From positions 35,354,333-35,418,332 of the forward strand of contig OX419756.1 of the NCBI GenBank assembly GCA_948567375.1: DNA of 64,000 nucleotides, in the 5' to 3' direction. This document shows positions 11,925 through 23,314 of the stretch, one piece after another (position 1 is the stretch's first letter; each line of letters begins with the position of its first letter). The position numbers were made by a program, and so were the translations under genes. The notes beneath the pieces were generated by a model, which worked only from the letters and a program-made list of their open reading frames with translations, ran no database searches and was not told the DNA's origin. This DNA is from Lunularia cruciata (Eukaryota > Streptophyta > Marchantiopsida > Lunulariales > Lunulariaceae).

Positions 11925-14900
11925 ATGGATTACTTGGACGATGGCGACATCGATGAGAACCAGCTGCAGGCATGAATATTTCGCGAATTTCTCTTTGCTG
12001 GCGCTCAATTTTTGCTAGATACTTGAGTGAACTCACCTAATCGTCCCCGAAGCTAGAAATTATATATTGATTACTCTTGATTATTAAGTGCAGGCGTGCT
12101 TCGTTTTGCATCGAGGTCCGCTGAAAGTTAGTCAAAGTAGTCCAAGGAGAAGAAATTTGAAGTACGGGGGAGAGGAATCAAAACGCGGGGCCAATAGCCC
12201 AATTGGCTTGCCTTCAGTTGCCGACGAACCTTCTTCGTTTGGAACGTTGCGTTTGCAAGCATTTGATGTGGTTTGGGGACGAGTCCAGAAGCTGATTGAG
12301 GTGAAGTTGATTCCATTCTATCTCCTAAGAACGAATGCTCTACAGAATTTTACAACCTAGTGGCAATTAGATGAGTTTTCTGCAACAGAGACTTCTTGCT
12401 GGTCATTACGGGACCAGTATCGAGCTTCAGACTTTGGTGTACATACATCTTTCTCCTTGCTTATATGGTTGATTGTTAATTTATCTTAGGATATCATCGA
12501 AGGAGAAAATCAGGATGCATTCCACTCAATCCAGCAGTGGATATGCAACAGGCAATTTAGCGACGCTCAGTTGGATGTATATCAGTCGGCTCGGTGGGCC
12601 TCCAATGATGACGACGTTGCTGATCCTGATTTGGCCAAGAATTTGCCAAAACCCTTCCCTACCTGCGGCAAGCAATTGCACACTGCCTTGATGTTTCTAG
12701 GTCCGACGGACTTGCCAATTCTCTTAGTTGCGGTAGTCACAGTTTGTGCGTACTCCCATTCGATATTAGTGACTCTTATTTGTCATTTTAACGACTGACC
12801 AAGGGAGACCAAGATCTACCTTGTCTAGTTTAGACTTCCTTTTACCCATGGACTCTGAAAAGATGATAAATTGACCCTAAAATCTTGAAATTTATGCAGG
12901 AGGAGTGAATCCATCGGATCACTCGAGAGTTTTTAGTGGTCTCGCAGGACATCTGAATGCTCACAAGTGCCACGTTGCCCGGCTGACCGCAATGGATTTT
13001 TTCAAGGGCGGGGTTGGTAGTCCCCTGCGAAGCTTCTTCAGGCAGCTTATTCACATTGTTCCTGATGTAAGTAGTCGATATGCTGACCTCAAGTACAGTC
13101 TCAGCGGAAATTAAAAGGAACTTGAAGCTGTGTTCGTGAGTCTTATAATGCCAGGTTTATGTGAATTGCAGCGGTGCTACACTTCTGGAATCGAGTTCCA
13201 GATTAGGTCTTTAGGACCCGGTTATCTCGTGCGCATGGTCGACGCTCGCAATCAAACGAGTTTTACATCTTTTTTGTAGTAGCTGCACTAGACTGATACC
13301 GTCAGATCCACCTTGGTTGCCCACAGACAACGGATATGGAGATCTTGGTTGCTTGGCATCGAGAGGCAGAGAATCAAGGGCTGCCCATAGCAATTGTCAT
13401 AGAGGATGCCGAGTCCTGCGACTCCAAGGTTTTGGCTGAGTTCCTTGTCTTATTGAGGTTGGGGTCGTCTCCTGTCTGCACTATCAAACACGTGTTTTGC
13501 CTTTCTTACATTACTCTATCTTTACTCCTTGTATCGGCAATTTCTCTGCCTTCACTTCTCTGACGGTTTCAGAGGCCTTCTTGAGCGCGTGTGGTTTGCT
13601 GTTGGATAACAACTAAAACTCCCTTGGGTTACCTGCTTAACTCCTCAAAATAAAGAAAATATCAACGGGGCGTTTAGGCAATGCAGTACCCGTACCTAGG
13701 TCACCTACTTTCTTCAACTATGCAAATTTCTTGTTTAAAAACCTCTTGTAGTGTCCATCACATGAAGAGATCGATGTAAGGTTAGACTTGGATCGTAATT
13801 TGATATGGGATTGACTTGGTTGGATGCAGCGAGTGGATAGCAGAGCTACCAATAGTACTTGTAATGGGAATGGCGACAAATGAGGATGCATTCAGAAAAT
13901 TACTCCCAGCAAGTACTCTTGCGCGTTTACACCTTTGGCGATTTTCAATAAAATCTCCCCTGAAGCAGCTAGAAGTGGTCATGAGAGCTGTTATGATTGA
14001 TTCCTTCTGTGCATTTGAGTTATCACATGAGGTCGTGCTCTTTCTGTACGGATATGCCGAGAGTCACGATCTTACGATCACATCTGTTATGAAATCTCTG
14101 AAGGTGTGATTATCACTCATGTCGCTTCGCTTGGTACTCTTTTGCGCAAAACAGTAGAGGAAAGGAAAAGCTGAAATTATTCCAAAGCAATTTCAAGTTC
14201 AAGAAAAGCGCGGACAGAGTAAGAACAAGTTGCCGGAATGTGCAGATTGCGTGCATGGAACACTTTTGGAAGGAGCCCTTGAGTTTCTTACTGATGACCC
14301 TTCTGGCCACAAACAGCAAGGTAGGATTCTGCATCCCACAGCGAAACTCGAGCGCTTTCTGAAAAAAACTCTCTATATATCTTACTAATCACTATAGCTG
14401 TTCTCGATTTCAAGTTGTTTTCTAGTCCTTTAGACATATGTTCTCGATTTGTTGCAATTATACCTTTGCTTCAGGTTACATTCAATGCATTCTACTTTAC
14501 GGATTGATCACTATTTTCGTATTGGGCATAAATTATATTTTGGTTACCGATCATATGCATTTAATGAGTTCTGGGTCAGCCGTTCCTAGAACGGCTTCTG
14601 CTCTCATCTACCTATATCTTACTAATTACCTCATGCGAAACTTTAAACAGGTGGACTTGGAAGGAGAATGCGCTGGGTTGCCTAGTGCACTAATTACCCG
14701 AGCGTCTAACTTTCCCTCTATCAAGGGGTAAGTAGTAGAGCGTGCTGGATCTGTTAATGGACAGTAACTTTTATGATGTTGAAGCTACTTCCTGCATCTC
14801 GTATCTGCAATGTTGAAATTTTGTTGAGATTCTGGGCTAGGTGCTTGGGTGGTTAGCACCTCTTTCATGGAATTTTTGGTTGCGCATTTCAGAGTAAAGA

Positions 14901-17900
14901 GTTGTGTAGACGAAGGAGAAGGTACAAGCAAGTATTTGGCTGCCTCACTGTGGGGATTAAGAGCTCAAAAGAAAATGTGGGCACTGGTCTTTAAGGTATG
15001 TAATTTATCACAATTCGTTAGGTAGGCCATGCAAAGTGACGGTTTGGGTCAAGGAGGTTGCTATCTCCTATTATCCAGTAAAGTATGCCTACTGACAATC
15101 AGTACTCTCTTGAGCTTTAGATTATTCTGTGTGTACTGATTCCTTATACCGTCATGATCCTGGAGTGTATGCATACACTTGCGAAATACGCAGGAATTAC
15201 TTTCGGGGATCTGTTACGATGTGTATATCAGTGGAAAGAAGAGGACACGACAGATGCCAACACGGATCCAAAACCGTTGGACCTACTGATATCGAAACTC
15301 AGGCAAGATTTCCAGATAACCTTCTAGAGTGACATATTGTGCGGGCGAAGATCTAATGTTCTGCTTCGTCGTTTTGCTGCGGCTATAGTTTCCAGGAGGA
15401 TCGGACACGCCCACATCAATTCAAACTTGATCAAGAGGTGTAATGATTTTACCATTCTTTTCTCACCTGTGGTCCGCGTACCTCGACCTTAATCTGTACT
15501 TATCGGTACTCAACCTGTACAAACAAGCTGGTTCTGTCCGTACAGGGATATGCCAGGATCATCTTTGAAGACAACACTCGAGGAATGGAGGAAATTCACC
15601 CTCCATGAGAAAGAGGTACAAGCGTCCTGAAAGATACTGACGCTTCATGGCTCTTTCCACTCTTAAGATGGCTAGGACAGCGTATGCTTGCTGAAGTCAT
15701 TAATTTGATGTCTGTTAGATGATATTCTTTCACATCCTCAGCAGCGCTTTTCTGTCTAGCTAGTCTGGAGTCACTCTCAGTGTGTTGATGACTCTATCGA
15801 TTATCTGTAGAAAGTACTTTGTGAGGAATTCGGAAGGATCGGATTAAGTACTCTAACCTAAGCATCCTAACAACTTGAAGTGAGTTCCCCCTCGCTATCT
15901 AGTATTGCAATGTCTCCCACTCATTATCTTCTGAAGTCTCCCAGTTGTTAGCACCATAAGAACAGCATCAAGTTGCTGTCTCTTGTTATTCTGTGTTGCA
16001 GCTCAATGTAGAAGTCTCTCAAATTCTTTCAGAGGTAACCACTGGTCCAGCAACGGGTGAGATGAAAGAAGTGGTAGCTACTCCGCCTTCACGCTGTCAC
16101 GGAGAATCTCCTTCTTTAGACGTGGAAGGGGTTGCCAAGGCAGGCTCAAACCCGCAGATTAAATCCGGAGTAATGAGCCGTTCAGCGTTAAGAAGGTGAG
16201 TACCTTGTACAGGTTATTTTCTGAAAGGAAGTGCGAAATACAGTCGTCATGTTGAGTAACTTGGCGAGTTAACAGAATAGGTCAGCAGCAAACTCCTGGC
16301 GCCCCTCAAGTGGGAGCAGTTACCACCAGCAAGAAGGCCGAAGATCTCCTCAGACGTCTTGTGAGGTAAATTCCGCTTATAGTCGACGTGAACCATACAA
16401 GATAACCTTTGAAGATAACCGAAGTGCAGAATTGTGCTCTTCACTTGCCTTACAACCATCACATTGATTATACACCGTATCTGAGCACCGTAAAATGATC
16501 ATGCAGAGATCACATGAAACCTGCCGAATCGAGACCCTTCAATGAAGTTTTCTGCTTTAAAGATATTAACAATTTAAAACAGGTATGTCCTTGTGTTTGT
16601 ACAAGATGCATATTGAATGCATTTTATTCGAGTTGGATCAAAAAGACACGGAGTCCTAATTTCTTTATCGCATGTTGAATGTTGGCTGATGGTTACGTTC
16701 TAGTCAAGAGATCACGTCCAATACGTGCAAATACAGCTTGTTGAGATCTTTCAACTTGTGTAAACTTGAATTTATGTACTAAGAGACTCTATGCACTTTG
16801 CAGGTCAAGTTGTGCGTTGCAACTTGCTCTATCTTCCTCTGAGAAAGTTTCTATCGGATGATTGCAGGCACTAGTCGGTGAGACTCGGAGGAGGGTACAC
16901 ATGGATCTCTTGAACTCGAGTAATGCGCTGAGATGCGAGTGTTGCCCAGCAGATGGCGAGATTTCTTCCACGTCTCATGACACTACTCTGGCGTATGGAC
17001 TCCCCTTTCTTCCACCTCGTGAATATTATCTATAGTTCTAATTATGGTTGCGTCTTCTGGTGTTAAAGCTCGATTCATCTGATTGCCCTTCTTTGGAACG
17101 GAAGATCAAAGCTGCGTGGATCCAAACTTCAACTCGCAAGAGCAGATCCTCCAGTAATTTGCTGCAAATTAATATGACGAATGACATCCTTGTTCCTCAC
17201 AGATACATTTTATCTCAGGAGTATGGGGACGTTATCAGAGTTCAAAACTGGTATCAGTCCTTCGCAGCTGTTTGCGACCCCAAAGTCGAGAGACCAGTCT
17301 ATGGTACACAAAAGAAGTCTCCGCCTGGACGAAGGGGGAGGCCTAAAAAGTCTTTGGAACCTGCGCTTGAGGAGGATGTTCCCACCAAACCAAAACGTGG
17401 ACGTCCGAAGGAAGTCCTGGATGCTGCAACGGGAAACGAATCTGAAGAAGGGAAACGATCAAGGCTGTCGGACCCTGTGTTAGAGGATAACAGTCCTATC
17501 CAGTATCCTTATTAAACCAGTCCGCGTTGTGGTTATCATACGTCGGTGGTGACCTCCTCCCTTGAAACACACCTCTCCTTCTGATTTGAAATTGGAACAT
17601 CGTGAAGTTTTCTTTCTGTATCTGTAGGCTCCGTTGGATACACATGGTTGCAAGTCTAGCACTGATAAGAGTTCTACTATCTCACACATCTCTTATGCGG
17701 CATCCATCGTGTGCTAGTAAGATGTCCACACAGTTCTCTGTGCAAATATTGTCTCCGTCCAATAGATATGAGTGCTTTCATCGACCTTCTGATGGCCCGT
17801 TATTCATTCTACACCGAAAGGTCGTCCTTAATTTGGTCCCGAAGGACGAGGTTTACAAGAGCAGCGACGGAGCTTCAAATCGTAGGACTACTTCAGTTGC

Positions 17901-17944
17901 CTAAGAAGGGGCACTCCGAAACTGTACGTCGTATTTGCATGTAG
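11925..17944 (+). CDS. ORC3: origin recognition complex subunit 3, multi-exon gene
   Basis: ORC3 is the AAA+-like/winged-helix subunit of the complex that marks replication origins and loads MCM. Exons with consistent phases: 11925-11969, 12094-12300, 12490-12700, 12900-13066, 13327-13457, 13830-14103, 14246-14320, 14651-14727, 14893-14995, 15121-15302, 15546-15615, 16002-16195, 16276-16365, 16507-16582, 16868-16992, 17203-about 17502, then one or two final exons ending at the TAG at 17942-17944. Landmarks are QDAFHSIQQWI, HKCHVARL, IVIEDAESC, LPIVLVMGMAT, ALVGETRRR, LSQEYGDV..NWYQSF and the C-terminal FTRAATELQIVGLL. Introns after exons 1 and 10 start with GC, not GT. Exon 16 carries two AT-hooks (GRRGRPKK near 17327, KRGRPK near 17393) in the linker before the last winged helix. 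The joins between 17502 and about 17840 are unresolved, and the start is the only ATG in frame with the first good acceptor. Family assignment is secure; the exact C-terminal splicing is not. Confidence 0.9.
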
Positions 17945-19620
17945 CTGAACAAATTACGGGTGTCTCACCAGTCGTCACAAAGCACTTACGAGATGAGTTC
18001 ATGCGCAAACGGGTTCCTATGTCCGGTGGTCATTGTCAGATTTGAGAAGACAGTTGTGTAAACCACTCCTGTTTGAGAAGACAGTTGTGTGACCACTTTG
18101 TCAAGAGTTTTACCACAACTTTACGATGATACCCCGAATGCCGTGCGGTTTCAGTGATATGTCGAGTTGCAGAGTAGTTCAGGAAGGAGAGGTCACCCCT
18201 ACCAACCGGGTTTCTGCACCAGTGAGGTGACCCCAGTTTCGGTGAGCTCTCTTTCGTTCGCTTTTAGGAAAAGTCAGTCTGTTTCTCTTCAATTATTCAG
18301 TAATTTTGGCTTTTCAGTGCGTTTGTTCAACACTTTTTGACATTGTTTTTCATCTTACCCAGGTGAATACTTCTTGTGCGGGTGAAGTGTTACACTTCGA
18401 AATCAACTTGAAGATGAATATTCAGATCTCCTATCAGCTGACCTTGTTCCTTACAACCTATCGCCAATAGTGATTGTCCCAGAAATGTCTTACTGAAGGA
18501 GAAAGGAAGTCTCTCAACAAATGCTGAGAGAATTTATCAACTAGAATGAAGATGGTCTTATAGGTTGGTAGAGCTTGCATATACACCCAACTCAAGGGTC
18601 CCAATATCAAAGCTTAGCAGCCGAGAAGTACAGATGAGGCTCGTCTATGGATGTGCAGTTCATTTGTGGTTCTTTGAACATAGAATTTGTTGATGATTAA
18701 ATGTACACCTACAAAAAGAAGATTAGTGAGCTGTCTAATGGAAGTCTTCGGAGTCCTTTGGGAACTCCTAAATTCTACAACTTCTCAATGCTCACGCTTT
18801 TGTTAAAACTCGTGTGATACCCGTAGCATCGGGACTAATTGCATCTGTGGAAGTGCTGGTACACGTTCCTCGGGCCAGAATTACTCCATCCAATCCACAA
18901 TACTAATTTATCTCAATTGTAATGAATTGAAAGTACAATTCGGATCATCCAGATATAATGAAAAGTCCACGCAGACACTGCGCCTTCACTCATAGCGGGC
19001 GCCCCTGGAAGCCCGCAATTTGTTCCCCACCCACTTAGTTGGATAGGAACAAGGCGACCAGCTTTCACTCCTGCGAAATAAACTCTGGCCAGCGCAGAAA
19101 TTCCCATCTCCCTCGAAAGGCTAAGACAGTGCGAGGGTTCTCAAGAAGTAGACATAGGTCGGAAATCTTTTCCACTTGCAGAGAAGCCGTGCTCGACCAT
19201 GACCGCGTCACTAGACAATTTCTTCTCTTTAAAGAAGCGCCCGAAATAAGATCACAGTGATTCATCTGTGAACTCCAAAATCCTCCACTTATCCTGAATT
19301 TAAGAATCGTTGGTGCACCCTTACGGTCTCTTTCCCAGTTCGACTGCATTCGCTATCGATCAAACTAAACTGAAATCCATAAAAAAGAAAAGTGATACAA
19401 TTGTTTCGAAAAGCAGTGCACGAAGTCTCTGTGGGGACACAACATAATGCCCCATTAAATTTCTAGGACGGGTGAGTTTTATACATAACGTCTAATCTCG
19501 GTATTCTCTACTAAGGGAGGAATTGCCCTGCCCTCTGTCAAGCTGCGTTTCGAATATCTAAAGTTCGTACCTGTAGTCTACAAAATTGAATCTCCAGTCC
19601 CGCCTAAACATACAGAACTT
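17945..19620. other. intergenic stretch between ORC3 and RsmD (convergent ends)
   Basis: The two flanking genes converge here, so this region holds both 3-prime UTRs. A 19-bp sequence, tttgagaagacagttgtgt, occurs at 18041-18059 and again at 18072-18090 as a short tandem duplication. Minus-strand frames at 18913-19107 and 19065-19349 have ordinary composition but no motif I recognise and no supporting splice pattern. I see no RNA gene or transposon end. Confidence 0.5.
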
Positions 19621-20679
19621 TTAATCTCTTTCAACCCAATCGGGTCCGTAAATGGCAACATACGTCCGGCCATATTTCCTGTCTCGAACTTTGAAGAGTT
19701 TCCCACACTGGTCAGGAATCTCATGCTTAGATTTGATAGGATACTCTACAACCATGAAAGTTTGGTCTGTAATAACTGGGGATTTACTCAGCTGCTCCAT
19801 CAACTCTGTGTAAGACACTGCTTCATACGGAGGAGTGACACTAACAAAGTCAAATGCACCTCCCAGAAAATCAACACCACGGTCGGACGCTTGTTGAAGC
19901 AGAGTTTCAACCGCCGAGGTGTGAATTGTAGCTTGGTCATCGAAGTTGGTCTCCACCAAATTAGGCCGCAAGACATTGGTAATCACCCACGGGTCCATCT
20001 CCACGAAATGGGCCTCTTCACAACATCCACGACTAAGGGCTTCGATGGCGACAGAACCGGTTCCACTGTATAAGTCCAGCCACCTCCCCGAAGGAGTGCT
20101 AGCAGACCAACCACTGAGCGACTGAAGAATATTAAAGACAGCTCCGCGCACAACTTCCATCATAGGTCTCACTTTCAAGTCAGAGCAAGAGGTCAATTTC
20201 TTCCCTGAAACACTTCCTGCCATAACCCGCAACAATTTGTGAGTCAACCTCCGTGCTTCAGTTTTAGGAGCTGGCCTTGCACTGGTTTGAATTTTGGCGT
20301 TCCGCCGTTCGTTTTGCAGCTGTTGTTTGAGCCGGAGGGGAACCTGTACTCCAGCAATCTCCATCATTTCCTCAGTGGGCTCTATGTGCACTGACCAGCC
20401 ATCATCAATGGTGTAAATATCTTCTTCTATGAGGTCCGAACGAGGTGTTCTTTCCTTCGGCTCTTTGTTTCTCTTGCTCTCCTTCCTCTTCCTCTCCTTT
20501 GCTGTCTCGACGGAAGCACCTCTACCAGTAGCCCTGATGCTCCTGCTGCTTCCGCTTTGCAACCGCTGACGAAAATGCACACCTCCGTTGAACTCGTCTA
20601 CACGAGCATTCCTGAGTCCATTACCAGCGAACGGTGACCGATATCCACACTGTATGGATGCTGCTGCAGTGGTCGCCAT
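19621..20679 (-). CDS. RsmD: plastid RsmD-like 16S rRNA guanine-N2 methyltransferase
   Basis: Intronless frame of 352 residues. RsmD enzymes transfer a methyl group from S-adenosylmethionine to N2 of a guanine in small-subunit rRNA; the plant homologues are nuclear-encoded and organelle-targeted. Residues about 150-352 form the catalytic domain: RVMAGSVSGKKL with RPMMEVVRGAVFNIL is the family signature, LDLYSGTGSVAIEALSRG (201-218) binds SAM, and VTPPY (281-285) is the catalytic motif IV, with Thr where bacterial RsmD has Asp. Residues 1-50 are rich in Ser, Arg and Ala with few acids, as in a chloroplast transit peptide; 60-80 is a Lys/Arg/Glu-rich linker. The first roughly 100 residues closely match those of the LdpA-type protein at 32074, which diverges from it. 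The ATG at 20677-20679 is chosen because that match begins exactly there. Confidence 0.88.
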   Translation of the reverse strand: MATTAAASIQCGYRSPFAGNGLRNARVDEFNGGVHFRQRLQSGSSRSIRATGRGASVETAKERKRKESKRNKEPKERTPRSDLIEEDIYTIDDGWSVHIEPTEEMMEIAGVQVPLRLKQQLQNERRNAKIQTSARPAPKTEARRLTHKLLRVMAGSVSGKKLTSCSDLKVRPMMEVVRGAVFNILQSLSGWSASTPSGRWLDLYSGTGSVAIEALSRGCCEEAHFVEMDPWVITNVLRPNLVETNFDDQATIHTSAVETLLQQASDRGVDFLGGAFDFVSVTPPYEAVSYTELMEQLSKSPVITDQTFMVVEYPIKSKHEIPDQCGKLFKVRDRKYGRTYVAIYGPDWVERD

Positions 20680-21319
20680 TCTCTTGTCTCTTCAATCGCA
20701 CCCACCTGCAGATCCAAAACAGCTCGTGTCAAAATTCCTCACAGAGAAGGAAGGACGTCGAAATTGGGTTTTGTTCCGTGAGCAAGGCTATGAAGATTTG
20801 CGAGGATAGACCAGAGATTCTTTCAACCACCGCTTAGTCTTCAGATAGCCAAACGAGGGTTTCTTCCTGCTTTGTTTCTTACCCCGGAGAAGAGGTAAAA
20901 CCATCTCAATCTCTTCTTATAATCAGCATAGGTCTCTCACTCCTTAAAGACTCTAGTTATGAGGCGAGAGTTCGTGAAAGAGTAACAAGGTGACCCAGCC
21001 TGTTACGCGAAATTGGTTAAATTGAGATTAAGATGTAAATCTTTCTTTCTCTGGAGGGTAACTTTCTCAACGACATAATTATCATGGTCAATCTACAGTT
21101 TAAATCTTATGCGGAAACCGGATAAATGTACAACAAGTAATTTTTTAATTTATATTAAATTAAATTATTAATTATTTAATGTAGGAACAAAGTGTTTGAT
21201 ATTGGAAGGTTGAATTAACTACCGCACAATATATGAATAGAAGCATATATAATCCGGAACCCTCGTGCCGGATTCATATAACTCAAGATAATATTTAAAC
21301 ATAATAATTTTGAATTTTA
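20680..21319. other. 5-prime flank of RsmD, AT-rich beyond 21060
   Basis: This is the promoter side of the RsmD gene and the left remnant of the original spacer between RsmD and LdpA. 21060-21310 is strongly AT-rich. The minus strand just upstream of the RsmD ATG contains ctgcaggtggg about 40 bp out, which could be part of a 5-prime-UTR intron, but this is not provable here. No other gene is seen. Confidence 0.45.
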
Positions 21320-21845
21320 TATTTGTTTTTGTTTTTGTTTTAAACTAAAACAAAACACGAGGTAGGTGTTTGAGATATGCTTAGCTTGTAGATAGCTGTG
21401 TGGGTTTTGAAGGTGGGTTGTTGTACATCTTGAGGAAATACCATAGGTAGTTTAGGGGTAAAAGGCGACCGTGCTGGAAAAACAAAGGATGGGAAGACCC
21501 CTTCAAGACGTGACAAGGGAGAGACAAAAAAGGTAACATGGAGCTAAGCCCCAACAAAGTCTATATGAGAAATATGCCCTGCCACACCTAAGATATCTGA
21601 GCTATGCAAGTCATATGGTCTACACACAACTGGAGCATCCGAAGAAATATCACCTAATGTGATTGCTCTCCTATGGATTGCACCTGCCACTGCACACTGT
21701 AGAGCAATGGACACACACTATCTAAAATATGCTACAAAGTATGAGAGTGAAAGTGGTACCCCTTGACGCCTAACATGATAAGCTCTCGTGCACTCCTTGA
21801 CAAATGTGTCAAATGCCGTGTCCATTGCTCCATATAACTCCAAGG

Positions 21846-22652
21846 CTAGAGGAACAAAGAGGTGACCTCGTTGCATGCCCCTATACTTGGAGACCTTGCG
21901 ACCTGCTGCTGCACTCGTCGCCTATCCGAGGGATGGGTAATCACTCCCTCCAAAACTATATCCCGCGTAGGGTCCGTAACCATGATATCTAGTATTGTCA
22001 CATGATCATCTTGGACCAAGTATAAGTCTGCCCTGACACGTGTTGTCTGTAAAGCATAGGAACGCTCTCTCCAAGCCAAGTATCCACTCTCTCGTGCCAT
22101 AGCAAACACTATGTCCCTAATGGCATCATGGGTAGCTATCCTCTGTCTTCCAAAAGGACACCATGTCATGTGGACCGCAACTTCATCTAGTGTAGAACCA
22201 CACTCACAAGTGAGTAATGAAGATGCAGATGGGTGGACCAAACCTAGGCAAAACATCATCACTATAGAAAAAGTAGCTGGTGCGAGTCGGAATACCCTAA
22301 TGCATGGTTGAGCTAGGATCCGAGAGCCTGCATCCTTGCCGGAGCAAGAGCAAAGACATGCTCTAGTAGCCTGAGGAATGGATGAGTTGACTAAGAGAGA
22401 ATGTAGCATATGCTCACACTGTCGTTCCATCAAGGAAGGCTGTAAACCTCTAGTCCAATCTGACGATAGTGAAGCAAAAGGTGGAAAACACTCTCGTGCT
22501 CGTGGGGATAGACTATCTCTCGTATGCCACAATAACACATGGAGAGAAAAGGATCCTCCTTCCACCTTTGTCACATAAGTCTCCAAACCCTGCCTATCAG
22601 CAACCACAAAACGATAGGAAAGTAGGGGTGCCAAGAGAGCCCAACAACCCAA
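21846..22652 (-). pseudogene. LINE C-terminal part: Cys/His knuckle plus restriction-like endonuclease
   Basis: Open frame of 268 residues forming the end of the LINE protein. About residue 149-165 lies CECG...H...C (a CxC-H-C knuckle), followed at once by RIATHDAIRDIV, the arrangement found before the endonuclease in R2, NeSL and related elements. About residue 207-230, RADLYL then TILDIMVTDPT fits the (R/K)PD-x(12-14)-D/E core of the restriction-like nuclease, with Ala in place of the usual Pro. The frame ends at the TGA-side boundary near 21846. Its upstream part continues across the gypsy insertion at 22902. Confidence 0.75.
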
Positions 22653-22901
22653 AAATGCTCAAGGCGCCGTCTCCTCCATAGAAAGTAAGCCAACCCCACC
22701 ACATGAGGTCGGTAGAGCCATCTGTCTACATGCCAAATCCCTTGTCACACTCTCAAAAGTCCTTGGTCCAATAATATCACAAAGACTCCCATAATACTCC
22801 TATCAACTGCTCTCAGACGTGATAAGAAGGACGGTGAGGGGGAACTATACAAATGAGGTAGGATGGTCATTGAGCAATACTGGAAGAGAGTATACCAAAT
22901 G

Positions 22902-23314
22902 TGTAAAAGACCAAAACCGAGGAGAGAAATAGGAGAATGGAAGCTCACATTGGGACACTTGAATGAGAGAAAACTCCGAATGCCTAGCATGTGCTTCGGC
23001 CTTGGTATTTATAGGTAGCATACAAGTCCCTTGAAGCTTCTCAAGAAGCTTCCTTGAGCCGCTTTCTTGGAGTGCAAGCCAAGTTAACTAGGAAGCTTCT
23101 CAAGAAGCTTCCTTCTAGAAGCCGCCTACTTGGCGTGCAAGCTAAGCTAGTTAGAAGCTTCCTTCTAGAAGCTACCTGCTTAGGGCGCAAGTTAACTAGT
23201 TAGGAAGCTTCCCAAGAAGCTTCTTAGATGCTTCTAGAATATTATAGGCTATTTTGTCTTATTATCTACTTCATAAGCTCGACTAACTTCGTCGCTAAAC
23301 TCCATATTGTTACA
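22902..23314 (-). repeat. LTR of the nested chromovirus (3-prime LTR in element orientation)
   Basis: 413 bp, nearly identical to 28112-28524. It contains the same cluster of GAAGCTTC and TTCTAGAA motifs as its partner. Confidence 0.95.

Noticed and set aside
15303-15453. Reading straight through from ORC3 exon 10 into the following open segment, which would put an in-frame TAG in the gene
   Set aside because: ORC3 homology and codon phase continue at 15546 (RDMPGSSLK) when the intron starts at the GC donor 15303, so the TAG is intronic and the gene is not broken there.
18913-19349. A minus-strand gene between ORC3 and RsmD
   Set aside because: Two short overlapping frames with no motif, no clear splice pattern and no recognisable family.
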